Positions 26,694-35,474 of a stretch of 44,222 nt of DNA are shown piece after piece. Position 1 is the first letter of the stretch; every line of letters begins with the position of its first letter. Under the pieces are notes generated by a model. The model searched no databases. It was not told the origin of the DNA and saw only the letters and a list, made by a program, of their open reading frames with translations. The position numbers were made by a program, and so were the translations under genes. Source of the DNA: Candidatus Pacearchaeota archaeon (lineage in GTDB: Archaea; Nanobdellota; Nanobdellia; Pacearchaeales; GW2011-AR1); contig JAGVXH010000004.1 of the NCBI GenBank assembly GCA_018303845.1, positions 325,165-369,386 on the forward strand. The letters run 5' to 3'.

Positions 26694-28697
26694 TCATAAC
26701 GTAATGCCCCTTAGCCCAAACAACATCCCCAAGAAAACGCCAACGGCAACCAAAAATGCCAAAACAGCAACAGCAAGTGCTTTCGCTCCATCTTTAGAAA
26801 ACAAACCTTTAATATTAGCATTAAGTCCAATTGCAGCCATGGCAATACTCCACAAAATATCAAGTATCAATTTGAAACTATTATCGAATATCTCTAGCGC
26901 AGGAACAAAACTAAAAGTCAAGCCAGCAATTAGAAAAGCCCATAGATACCACGGAACATAAAACTTCCCTCGAATAAAACTTCCAAACATTGGAACCAAG
27001 ACCAATAAAGCAACATATCGCACAGCCTTGACAGAAAGCGCCAAACTCATCAATCCGCCCAAATCACCAAAAGTCGCAGGAAGATTCCCAATCGCCATCT
27101 TGACAAAACCAGTAAACTGCAAGAGAGAACCAGCCATTATACTATATTCAACGCCAGTCAACGCCAAGAATTTCCCAAGCAATGGAAGAAGAATAAATAA
27201 ACCAAATAATGCAGCAATAAAAACCGGAATCAAACTTTTCGAAATATCATCAGGTTCAGCGTCAACAGCTCGAGAAGAAACGGCGATAGCAGAGGCCCCA
27301 CAAACAGCAGAGCCAATGGCAACCAAATATGAAACCTTATCTTTAAGCCCAAATAAAGTAGAAAATAAAAACACTGCAATCAAATAACTAATTAGTACGG
27401 CAGAAATAATAAAAATAAAAGTAGGGTCAACCAAAACAAATTCCTTAAACTTCAAATTGACAGCCCCGTAAAAAACAACACCAATAGGAAGAAGTAACAG
27501 TGGCATAATATTAAAACCAGGGATAAAAGAATTATCAAATTTAACAAAAGATCCCAAGACTATTCCAATTACCAAAGCGACAAACAACGGATCCATGAGA
27601 GAAGAATCAGAAATATTTTTCAACAGAATGGCCAATATCCCAACAATAACAGCCAGCCCGATACCTCTCCATCCATTTCTAATGTCTCTTAACCAATTCA
27701 CCTGTCTATCTTTCTTAATCTTAGCTTTAACGCCACTCCCCCAGAAGATAATTTTTTGCGACAAGAAAATAAAGAATATCATAATAGCAGAAAGCGCAAC
27801 TAAGATAACTAAAGCCAGTTTTAAAAGTTCACTTCTTAAGAAATTAAAAGTTTCCATTTCACTAATTTCATAAATAAAACACCATTTCATCTCGGGCATA
27901 TAAACATAACTTCCCAAAACCATTACCTTGTTGTAGTTCAAATATCTCTCAATATTCCCATATATTTTTCCAGATGATTCATTGACAGCATGAGCGACAC
28001 ACAAATTAGATTGCAGTGTATCAATTTTCTCCTCAAGAACACCTCCCGAGTGTGACCTTAAAGGACTTACTAAAATAGAATTTTGATTAATAATATAGGT
28101 TTCCCCACTAACACCAAGCCCATTTCTATCAATAGTTATTTTATTAAAATCCTCCAAAGACATACTCGCAGCAAACAAACCTAAAAGCTCACCAGTTTTT
28201 TCATCAAAGATAGGATTGACTATACCCAGAGTATTTTTCTCGATGCCATATGTCGGATTATAAAATAAATCGATGAGAGTGTTGTTTTTCCCTTTTTTAT
28301 AAAATGAAAGGTTCGAATAATCAAACCCAACCAATTCCTCAGTCGTAGAAGCAATAACTTTCCCCTCGTCGTCCCACAAGTCAACCTCTAAAAAAATATC
28401 CTCATTCACAAATCTATCTAATTTATTTTGAACTTTTTCTCTTAATTCAACATCTCCAGGGGACTTAAGCAATTCAGCATATTCTGGTTCAAAGGCGAGT
28501 ATCTTTATTTTTTCTTCTTGTTCTTTAAGATAAGTAATGACATGGCTGGCTCTAGAATGCGAGATGGTTTCAATATAATTTTCAGATTGGTCAACCAAAA
28601 TACTTTGTGAACTTAAATAATAAAAATAAATTCCCCCAAAAGAACCAACAACCATAAAAGAAACAAACAATAAAAAAACTACAATTATAGGTTTCAT
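26694..28697 (-). CDS. CACHE sensor domain fused to UPF0324 (YeiH-type) transporter
   Basis: 667 residues. A first span (4-27) leads into an extracytoplasmic double-CACHE-like domain (about 30-285) with TYIINQNSILVSP and a Cys pair (Cys233, and Cys273 in KWCFIYE). A second span (291-313) and a basic linker follow. From about 343 to the end is a multi-span region matching the UPF0324/Cons_hypoth698 family of putative anion exporters: MDPLFVALVIGIVLGS, the signature IGSAVCGASAIAVSS (461-475) and a late AMAAIGLNANIKGLF. Full-length UPF0324 proteins are about 340 residues, so the transporter part looks complete. No kinase or other output domain is present. The start overlaps the previous stop by ATGA; it is the last gene of the chain. 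I infer ligand-gated export; the substrate is unknown. Confidence 0.85.
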   Translation of the reverse strand: MKPIIVVFLLFVSFMVVGSFGGIYFYYLSSQSILVDQSENYIETISHSRASHVITYLKEQEEKIKILAFEPEYAELLKSPGDVELREKVQNKLDRFVNEDIFLEVDLWDDEGKVIASTTEELVGFDYSNLSFYKKGKNNTLIDLFYNPTYGIEKNTLGIVNPIFDEKTGELLGLFAASMSLEDFNKITIDRNGLGVSGETYIINQNSILVSPLRSHSGGVLEEKIDTLQSNLCVAHAVNESSGKIYGNIERYLNYNKVMVLGSYVYMPEMKWCFIYEISEMETFNFLRSELLKLALVILVALSAIMIFFIFLSQKIIFWGSGVKAKIKKDRQVNWLRDIRNGWRGIGLAVIVGILAILLKNISDSSLMDPLFVALVIGIVLGSFVKFDNSFIPGFNIMPLLLLPIGVVFYGAVNLKFKEFVLVDPTFIFIISAVLISYLIAVFLFSTLFGLKDKVSYLVAIGSAVCGASAIAVSSRAVDAEPDDISKSLIPVFIAALFGLFILLPLLGKFLALTGVEYSIMAGSLLQFTGFVKMAIGNLPATFGDLGGLMSLALSVKAVRYVALLVLVPMFGSFIRGKFYVPWYLWAFLIAGLTFSFVPALEIFDNSFKLILDILWSIAMAAIGLNANIKGLFSKDGAKALAVAVLAFLVAVGVFLGMLFGLRGITL

Positions 28698-29821
28698 TTT
28701 TTTTGTCCTCCATTGATTAATAAAATCACAAATAACAAGACTACAATTAATAAAACTATTAGAGAAGAAAATATGGCAGATAAAATAAAATCATTTTCTA
28801 TATTCTTCATATCTTTCTTCATGCCACTAGAATGAGAAACGCTTACTAAAACCCAATAATGTTCATCCTCAGGTTTATCTCCAAAAATTTTCCTAGATCC
28901 TTGATAGATTTCAAAAGTGCCAACGGTAGGATAAATGTGTCTAAACGTAAAAACAAAATCTTCAGTCTCGATAAATCTTTTATCAAAACTTCTCAAAACT
29001 TCAAGTCCAACATCAGGATAATCAATATCAATTCTATCTTCTTCCCCAAACATAAAAGAAAATTCCTTGCTCTTATCTCGATGAGCCAAATAATATCCAT
29101 TATTATCAACTAAAAACATAAAGTCCCCATTGCGACTAGCCCTCCTAATGTCTTCTAAAAAATAATCAGCATATATATCAAAAATCAAAAATCCTTTTCT
29201 CTTCCCACCATAATCGAAAACTGGCATACCATATCTAATCACGGGAACGTATTCGGGAACTTCCTCTGTCCCGCGATTTTCCAAAATACTATTTTCGGCA
29301 TTTAAATCTATCCTAGAAATATAAATTTCATCTTTATCTAACATCATTATTTTATTAAAATAAGGCCTGTCACTCTTGTCTTGCAATTTTTCATCTTCAA
29401 CAACAAACAAAGACTTTCCATCATTTTCCACTTTAATGATTTCCATGCCATTTTCATCAATGTATCTCAAGTTATAATATGCGGGGTTAACTTCCATGAA
29501 ATTCATAAAATCTTTAGCCAGTTTTCTTTTGTCCTCTTCATCCCTCATATCCTGACTATTTAGCAAATCATGCAAACTATTTATCTTTCCAATATACAAT
29601 ATATCATTACCTTCTTGCTGCGGAAAATCATTAATATCTAGAAATACGGAGTCGACACTTTGTCCAATGGCGTCGATATTTTCTGCCCAATAATTTTTAC
29701 TAGTCATAATATAAATATTATACGAATTAAAAATTAAATATCCAAACAATAGAACAAGCAGAAAACAAATTATGAGAACCACAACTTCTTTTTTCAAATG
29801 TTTTCTTATAAGTTTTTTCAT
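28694..29821 (-). CDS. Membrane-anchored double-CACHE sensor protein without output domain
   Basis: 375 residues with spans at about 13-33 and 346-369, which leave one large extracytoplasmic domain. The stretches NLRYIDENGMEIIKVE (117-132), LQDKSDRPYF (146-155), EIYISRIDLN (165-174) and VIRYGMPVFD (194-203) are typical of the CACHE domains of bacterial sensor kinases and diguanylate cyclases. The protein ends six residues after its second span, so it cannot signal by itself. Unlike the five other CACHE proteins here it lacks the paired cysteines and belongs to a different CACHE type. It overlaps both neighbours by ATGA, with the CACHE-transporter fusion next, which may be its partner. Confidence 0.85.
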   Translation of the reverse strand: MKKLIRKHLKKEVVVLIICFLLVLLFGYLIFNSYNIYIMTSKNYWAENIDAIGQSVDSVFLDINDFPQQEGNDILYIGKINSLHDLLNSQDMRDEEDKRKLAKDFMNFMEVNPAYYNLRYIDENGMEIIKVENDGKSLFVVEDEKLQDKSDRPYFNKIMMLDKDEIYISRIDLNAENSILENRGTEEVPEYVPVIRYGMPVFDYGGKRKGFLIFDIYADYFLEDIRRASRNGDFMFLVDNNGYYLAHRDKSKEFSFMFGEEDRIDIDYPDVGLEVLRSFDKRFIETEDFVFTFRHIYPTVGTFEIYQGSRKIFGDKPEDEHYWVLVSVSHSSGMKKDMKNIENDFILSAIFSSLIVLLIVVLLFVILLINGGQKK

Positions 29822-30297
29822 TTTTTCAAAATAATGCTCACCGCCAAAAGCACACCAATTAATAGAGTTGCTCCAATAATGATTATCAAATAAATAATAA
29901 TATTATTACTGCCAGCGTTTTTCACATAAAAACTTGAGCTTACTTCTTCGCTAAAAACATCATAATCTTTAACTCTCACATTAATAATATGCAACCCATC
30001 CTTAGCACTCTCGGGAATAACAATAAAATCAATAAATGAAACTTGCGTCTCAATAGCTTTTAGTGCCTTTGCCTGTGAAACTAAATTCCCATCTTGATCT
30101 AAAATTTCATATTCCATTCTCAGGTCTTTTCTTTTGGGATTTTCAGGATATTTGATTTCAACTTCAAAATAAAATCGTTCACCAGCAACGACATCAGTGT
30201 ATTTCTCAGGGACATGAACAACTAAACTTAAGGCAGATACATTGATAAGACTAAATAATACCATAAACATTATTGCAAAACAATATCTGTTTTTCAT
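29818..30297 (-). CDS. Small secreted Ig-like protein with C-terminal anchor
   Basis: 159 residues from ATG 30297, chosen because it overlaps the preceding stop by ATGA; an ATG six codons earlier is less likely. Residues 1-23 form a signal peptide (LFSLINVSA), followed by one beta-sandwich domain with HVPEKYTDVVAGERFYFEV and AKALKAIETQVSFIDF. A span at about 134-156 ends in two lysines. It is a close paralogue of the 160-residue protein at 36694-37176, sharing VHVPEKY, RFYFE, KYPENP/RYPENP and QAKALKA. The family is not named to me. The fold and the repeated place beside binding proteins and receptors suggest an accessory or scaffold subunit. Confidence 0.8.
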   Translation of the reverse strand: MKNRYCFAIMFMVLFSLINVSALSLVVHVPEKYTDVVAGERFYFEVEIKYPENPKRKDLRMEYEILDQDGNLVSQAKALKAIETQVSFIDFIVIPESAKDGLHIINVRVKDYDVFSEEVSSSFYVKNAGSNNIIIYLIIIIGATLLIGVLLAVSIILKK

Positions 30298-31322
30298 TTT
30301 ATCAGTTTCTCCCATAATTCAGCCTTTAATTCAGTTATCTCTTTTTTTTCCTCATAATCAGAAAAATATTCTAGGAATCTTAAAGATGGACCAGAAATTT
30401 TTTCCAAAAAATCTTCGCCGAGTAGTTCCATGGCGTCCTTATTGCAACTATAACTAATCTGATATTCTGCAATAGAAGAGCTAACTTCAGGTCTCAAGAT
30501 ATAATTAATAAAAACTTCAGCAGTATATTGATTTGGAGAATTCCTAATGATAACAAAATTATCGACCCATTCCGATCCACCTTCTCTAGGAATAATATAT
30601 TTTATATTTTTATTCTCAATCATAGCTTGCCTGGCAGCTCCATCATAAGTATGCACTGCCCATAATTCTTCGGAGATTAAAAGATCTTGAATTTCTTCTA
30701 TACTCATATAGCCAACAAGCAAAGGCTTCTGGAGTAAAGCAAATTTTTCTATATCTTTAATCTGTGAAATAGTTTGAGGAACTAATGGTAATCCAATATA
30801 TCTTGCAGTCATTCCTATCACTTCGTCAGGATTATTTAAAACAGCTATTTTCCCCTTATTTCTATAGTCCCAAAGAACATCCCAGCTATCTGTATCTTCG
30901 GAAATATATTTAGTATTTATAGCCAGCCCAGTAGTACCCCAAAAATAGGGAACCGCGTAATCTTTAAATTTCTCTTTGACACATTTCGCATCTATATATT
31001 TTAGATTCGGAATATTTGATTTATCTATTTTTTCTATAAGTCCTGAATTAATCATATCTCCAATTATAACATCACTAGCAACAACTAAATCATATTTCCC
31101 CAAATTCTCTCCCAAAAGCACTTCTTCATCCTTATATGTATACAAATTAACTTTAACTCCAAATTCTTTTTCAAAATCCGCAATTGTATTTTCTCCAAAA
31201 TAATCTTCCCAATTGTAAACATTCAATTCACTAGAAAGAACATGGCTATTCTTAAAGAAAAAGAATGAAGTCGCCAGAATGAAAACGATTGCAATCCCAA
31301 CTCCGAATAAAACTTTTTTCAT
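30294..31322 (-). CDS. PotD-like polyamine-type binding protein with N-terminal anchor
   Basis: 342 residues. An N-terminal hydrophobic segment (5-23) has no lipobox Cys and no clear cleavage site, so it probably anchors the protein. The body matches the spermidine/putrescine-binding PotD/SpuD family: LNVYNWEDYF (33-42), KYDLVVASD (76-84), IPNLK, VPYFWGTTGLAINTKY (124-139), GKIAVLNNP and YIIPREGGSEWVDNFVI (242-258). Cys114 and Cys293 are also present in the paralogue at 40257-41309 and may pair. No ABC permease or ATPase is encoded nearby. The family usually binds polyamines, but the ligand here cannot be read from sequence. It overlaps both neighbours by ATGA. It may present ligand to the CACHE receptors rather than to a transporter. 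Confidence 0.9.
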   Translation of the reverse strand: MKKVLFGVGIAIVFILATSFFFFKNSHVLSSELNVYNWEDYFGENTIADFEKEFGVKVNLYTYKDEEVLLGENLGKYDLVVASDVIIGDMINSGLIEKIDKSNIPNLKYIDAKCVKEKFKDYAVPYFWGTTGLAINTKYISEDTDSWDVLWDYRNKGKIAVLNNPDEVIGMTARYIGLPLVPQTISQIKDIEKFALLQKPLLVGYMSIEEIQDLLISEELWAVHTYDGAARQAMIENKNIKYIIPREGGSEWVDNFVIIRNSPNQYTAEVFINYILRPEVSSSIAEYQISYSCNKDAMELLGEDFLEKISGPSLRFLEYFSDYEEKKEITELKAELWEKLIK

Positions 31323-31831
31323 ACATTCAATTTCTTTCGCAATTTAACTTTACTTTTTTCTGCTTTGTGTCCTGCGATTAAAAAACTAATAACTAAAAAA
31401 TAAAAAGTCATTGTGGTAAAAACTAAAGAAAAAATATTAAATATATTTAAAAAAATATTAAAATAAATTCTAGTAATTTCTATAATTAATATAGCAGAAG
31501 TTCCAAAAATAATTAGGGTCCAAAAAATATTTTTATTAATTTTATTCCAAGTCAAGATACTTTGAATTAATGTTCCTATAAGCGTCAAGCCAGCAAAAAT
31601 CGCGCTTATATTATAGATTGGCCCAGTATAAATTCCAAAATAAGCAGAATAGCCATCACTTAAGGCATAAATGCTTCCTAATAATAAAACAATTATCCAT
31701 CCTAAAATCCCCTTTTTTTCTTCTTTTTGTCGAGTAAAATATTCACTCAATAAAGTTCCAAGCAAAACTATCACTAAAATAATAGAAACAAAATAACCAG
31801 TCAAGGGGAAAAGTGCACTTAAACTATCCAT
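31319..31831 (-). CDS. Multi-span membrane protein of unknown function (5 spans)
   Basis: 170 residues, almost all hydrophobic, with about five spans (roughly 12-29, 45-62, 72-91, 102-121, 131-153) and a basic tail (KAEKSKVKLRKK). No motif I recognise. It is very AT-rich compared with the rest of the window. It overlaps the preceding small membrane protein by 8 bp and the PotD-like gene by ATGA. With the 88-residue neighbour and the multi-span tail of the 634-residue CACHE protein it may build the membrane core of the same complex. Confidence 0.75.
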   Translation of the reverse strand: MDSLSALFPLTGYFVSIILVIVLLGTLLSEYFTRQKEEKKGILGWIIVLLLGSIYALSDGYSAYFGIYTGPIYNISAIFAGLTLIGTLIQSILTWNKINKNIFWTLIIFGTSAILIIEITRIYFNIFLNIFNIFSLVFTTMTFYFLVISFLIAGHKAEKSKVKLRKKLNV

Positions 31832-32090
31832 TCAAATTCACCTTTGCAATATTTAAATAAATCCAAACCAGAATGGAAAAAATTGATAACTCAAGAATTA
31901 TCCATGTCCAAGTTAGAAAAATTCCGAGGATAAAAAGCGTTGTATAAAAAATTAAGATAACTCCTAGTATTAAGAATGGAAAAAAATCAAGAATGGTATT
32001 ATTTTTAATCATACTAAAACTACCTATCCAAATTATGACAAGCGCAAAAAATAAAAAAATCATAGAAACGATTGTAAGGCTATAATCCAT
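31824..32090 (-). CDS. Small three-span membrane protein of unknown function
   Basis: 88 residues from ATG 32090, chosen over a TTG at 32111 because GGGAGG sits 7 nt upstream of it. Three hydrophobic segments fill the protein (about 4-23, 34-55, 58-81). There is no recognisable family or conserved motif. The start lies 11 bp inside the end of the CACHE gene upstream, and the end overlaps the next membrane protein by 8 bp, so translation is probably coupled on both sides. Confidence 0.7.
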   Translation of the reverse strand: MDYSLTIVSMIFLFFALVIIWIGSFSMIKNNTILDFFPFLILGVILIFYTTLFILGIFLTWTWIILELSIFSILVWIYLNIAKVNLNG

Positions 32091-33984
32091 CTTTAATCCT
32101 CCCAAAACCAATTAATAAAAGTAAATAACCAAGAAACCCAAAAGAAACAATTGGAAGCCAAATAAATGGGTTTAAAGTAGACCCTATAGAAACTTGATAT
32201 TCCTGAAAGGGAATTTCAATTAGTCTTTCTAGCGCAATAAAAATACCTCCAAAAAAAACGAATACTCCAGCCCTTTCATTTTTTATTTTCAAAGAATAAA
32301 CTGCTAGTAAAAATCCCATAATAAAAATCATCAAATCAGGAATGTCGTCAAAAAACTTTGCATTTTGCCAACCTCGAAAAAAAGAAGTAACAATGAAAAA
32401 ATAAGAAATAGCAAAGATAGAACTCATTAGAATAAGCCAAAACAAATTCATGCGACTAATATGGCTTTTCCTCAAAAAATCTGGAAGCCTCCATGCCATT
32501 TTCTCTCTTTTTGAAATTAGCACATATTTCTTGTCAATTAAAAATCCTCCTCCCAAAATTCCCAAAATAAGAGCTATCCAAAACCAAATTTTAGATTTAA
32601 TCATATTAACTAAATCCTCCCTAAGCGGAACATTAATAATTTCTTCAACATTAACTTCTGATAATAAACACCAATTGATTTTACCAATAGGGAAGTCTAA
32701 ACCTAAAACTTCATCTCCTTTAAAATCCAAAAAGCGTGAAATATTTTCATGTTCTAAAATTTGATATTCCGAGATGTCCATGTCCATCTCTTTAGCATCC
32801 TCGAAATCGCCCAGACACTCCTCGGTACCTTCTGTAAAAATTCCTTGTGTTAGAACGCCAACATCCCTAGATGCCAATTTGGTTATCAGTAAAAACTCTT
32901 CGTTAATTAAATAAACATCTTCATTCTCCACCCCATAAATACCCTCTTCCAAAATATCATTAATCTTTCCAGTATTTTTAATTATCATAAGAGTCCCAGT
33001 AAATTTATCTTCATGATAAACTTTTGACATAATAGCAATCTGTAGATCTTTGCTTCCGATATGTCCAACGAATGGACCATAAAAACCAATTTCGCCTTTA
33101 CCCAAATTTTGGCCTTTCAAATATGCCGAGTTTAAACCTGATCTAGCAACTTCAACATTCATTCCAATTCCTTCCATAGAAATAGCCATGTAGATAATAT
33201 TCCCATCAGGAGAAAGAAATAAAACATTATGATAATCCCTCAGCCTATTAAAATCATAAAAATATTTTTCTAATTCTTTTGAAACATTTTGCACAACATT
33301 ATAATCTTCAACATATGTAGTGACCAAAGAAACCAATTCAATTCCGTCCGCAGTTTTAGTAGACAATTTACGAAATTCTCCATATTTCTCACGAATAACT
33401 CCGTCAGAATCCTCCCATAAATAAAAGCCGCTAGCACTTCCTTCTCTGTCCAAATCATCAAATATTTTTCCTAATCCAGAAAACCTTCGTCCAAGCGCTT
33501 CTATATCCGCCCCAATTATTTCAGGATTCACGTGAAGATAAAGTTCTTTATTCTCAAAATTCTGTAAAGCAGAATATCCTTTCCTACCAACCTGCTGAAC
33601 CGCAATTAGTTCGAGTTCCTTATTCTCCTTTATATCATTTATACTCATTTCGGGATGAGCCTTCATATAATTCTCAACTTCTTTAGCAACAACATCAATT
33701 TTACCAGAAACATCCAAAACAGCGGACTCTTTGCTCTCTCCAATGTTCTTATTAAAAATTTCATTAACATTATATGAATTTGCTAGAAAAAGAGAATCTT
33801 GTTCTATCTCGTAAAAAAAATCATCTAATCTCTCTCCTTTGTACAAAAGGCTACTACTCAGATAATCATCAATACTTTCTTCAAAATTCTCTTTCCTGTC
33901 TTCTGCTTCAACAACTAAAGAAATAACTATTAAAATCAAAAGGAAACTAAAAAAAACTATCCAAAAAAGATTCCGTAACTTCAT
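32080..33984 (-). CDS. Tandem-CACHE receptor with multi-span C-terminal membrane region
   Basis: 634 residues. After an N-terminal span (5-25) come two CACHE units. The first (about 30-232) has HPEMSINDIKEN (110-121), VGRKGYSAL, a WEDSDGVIREKY stretch (190-200) and TADGIELVSLVTTY. The second (about 240-445) has LFLSPDGNIIY, VYLINEEFLLI, Cys390 and Cys439 (the latter in INWCLLSE). Then come a span at 466-483, a basic loop and four more spans (about 513-533, 550-565, 573-588, 606-627). Comparable CACHE units in methanogens and bacteria sit on kinases or chemoreceptors; here the C-terminus is purely membrane. It is a paralogue of the 497-residue protein upstream, plus the extra membrane part. 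Confidence 0.85.
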   Translation of the reverse strand: MKLRNLFWIVFFSFLLILIVISLVVEAEDRKENFEESIDDYLSSSLLYKGERLDDFFYEIEQDSLFLANSYNVNEIFNKNIGESKESAVLDVSGKIDVVAKEVENYMKAHPEMSINDIKENKELELIAVQQVGRKGYSALQNFENKELYLHVNPEIIGADIEALGRRFSGLGKIFDDLDREGSASGFYLWEDSDGVIREKYGEFRKLSTKTADGIELVSLVTTYVEDYNVVQNVSKELEKYFYDFNRLRDYHNVLFLSPDGNIIYMAISMEGIGMNVEVARSGLNSAYLKGQNLGKGEIGFYGPFVGHIGSKDLQIAIMSKVYHEDKFTGTLMIIKNTGKINDILEEGIYGVENEDVYLINEEFLLITKLASRDVGVLTQGIFTEGTEECLGDFEDAKEMDMDISEYQILEHENISRFLDFKGDEVLGLDFPIGKINWCLLSEVNVEEIINVPLREDLVNMIKSKIWFWIALILGILGGGFLIDKKYVLISKREKMAWRLPDFLRKSHISRMNLFWLILMSSIFAISYFFIVTSFFRGWQNAKFFDDIPDLMIFIMGFLLAVYSLKIKNERAGVFVFFGGIFIALERLIEIPFQEYQVSIGSTLNPFIWLPIVSFGFLGYLLLLIGFGRIKDGL

Positions 33985-35474
33985 TTTTTTACGCCCTTCC
34001 TTTCTATTTTATATAAATTATCTAAAATAAATGCAACTAATATTCCAACAAAAAAAACACTCAAAATAATAATAGCCAAAACTATATTTATGCGGTTAAC
34101 ATCTTCTTCAAAATCACTCTTACTCATCTCGGTAATTACGCACCAGCCAGATCCAAGAATGTAAGAGTGTGCCCCCAAAACTTCTTCTCCAGCATAATTA
34201 AGTCCATCGCCAAATTTAGAGACCTTATCGACACGTTCTCCCTTTAGCGAAGCATAATAATTATCATAATCTCTAAAACAACTTTCTATTCTTTCAGAAG
34301 TAATAGCATAATGAATTTGCCCACTTTTTTCAATCACATCAGTTTTTAATGAAGTAACATGGTCTCTATATTGATTAACAACATAAACTTCTCCCTTTTC
34401 TCCCAGTCCAACATCGCTCGTAATCAAGTCAGAAATTTTATCGCTACTCAATTCTAGGGCAAGAACCCCAATAAGTTTATTTTTTCCGCTTACGACATCT
34501 GTATCTACAACGGGCACAGTAATAAAAAGGCTTAACTCTTCGCTCTCACTATATCTTCCAAAATAACCAATTTCAATTTCTAAATTATCTCTAGCCTCTC
34601 GAAACATATTAGCTAATAAACTTGCATTATAGCGCCCATCTTGGAGATTGGTCCCTAGTTCATCATGCCTCTCAGCAGTCCAAACAACATCTCCCTCAGG
34701 ACTAATCAAAATCAAATCTGAATAACCTTTAAATTTTTGGAATGATCTAAATTCTATATCTAAATTTTCAGCCAAAATCATCGTATCTCCAAATTCATCC
34801 AAATAAGTATTTGCATTAGAGGTAAGCCCAATTCCGTCCGCAGTTCTTTCTTCCACTATAGCAAAATGAGTATATTTTTTTCTAATAACTCCATCTGTAT
34901 CTTCCCAATCATAAAATCCATATGAAGGTTCACCATTTATGGTTCCATTAAAAATCCTATAAATATCAGGATAATCATTAACCCAGGTTTCATTCGTAAG
35001 TCCAATAAATTGAGGGAATGGATGCAAGACAATAGTTTGATTTCTATAATCACTAAAAACAGTATATCCAGTTTTCCCAACGGGTCTTAGCGCAATTCGT
35101 CTAAATTCTTCACTCTCTTGCAGGTCTTTAAGAGTCATGTCGGGATGGGCGGCAATATAATCTCCAACATCATTAGCAGTTTCCTCAGAAATTTCCTTTA
35201 TCTTTTTAGAAATAATTCCAGCATCTTGAGCCAACTTACTGCCAAAGGCCCTTTTTACATCCTTAGACTCTGCTAAAAATTCTGCATCATTTTTACGATT
35301 TTCTAAAAAATCCGCAACCCTTTCAGACTTGGAGTCAGCAACATTAATTAGTTGTTTATACGCTTGATCCTTAAAAAAATTATCTTCTACGGAAACATTA
35401 TAAATCACAAAAGCAATTCCAGTAAAGATTAAAAGAATAATGCTAGTCCAAAAAAATAAACTAAAAATTCTCAT
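33981..35474 (-). CDS. Tandem-CACHE receptor protein without output domain
   Basis: 497 residues with spans at 5-25 and about 462-485; everything between is extracytoplasmic. The first CACHE unit has HPDMTLKDLQES (110-121), RPVGKTGYTVF (130-140), WEDTDGVIRKKY (190-201) and TADGIGLTSNANTYLDEF. The second has YSDLILISPEGDVVWT (251-266), ELGTNLQDGRY, LIGVLALEL and GEVYVVNQ, a layout typical of chemoreceptor dCACHE domains, with Cys399 and Cys445 (GSGWCVITE). The protein stops 12 residues after the second span (basic YKIERKGVKK), with no HAMP, kinase or methyl-accepting region. It overlaps the LivJ-type binding protein gene and the 634-residue receptor gene by ATGA. Confidence 0.88.
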   Translation of the reverse strand: MRIFSLFFWTSIILLIFTGIAFVIYNVSVEDNFFKDQAYKQLINVADSKSERVADFLENRKNDAEFLAESKDVKRAFGSKLAQDAGIISKKIKEISEETANDVGDYIAAHPDMTLKDLQESEEFRRIALRPVGKTGYTVFSDYRNQTIVLHPFPQFIGLTNETWVNDYPDIYRIFNGTINGEPSYGFYDWEDTDGVIRKKYTHFAIVEERTADGIGLTSNANTYLDEFGDTMILAENLDIEFRSFQKFKGYSDLILISPEGDVVWTAERHDELGTNLQDGRYNASLLANMFREARDNLEIEIGYFGRYSESEELSLFITVPVVDTDVVSGKNKLIGVLALELSSDKISDLITSDVGLGEKGEVYVVNQYRDHVTSLKTDVIEKSGQIHYAITSERIESCFRDYDNYYASLKGERVDKVSKFGDGLNYAGEEVLGAHSYILGSGWCVITEMSKSDFEEDVNRINIVLAIIILSVFFVGILVAFILDNLYKIERKGVKK

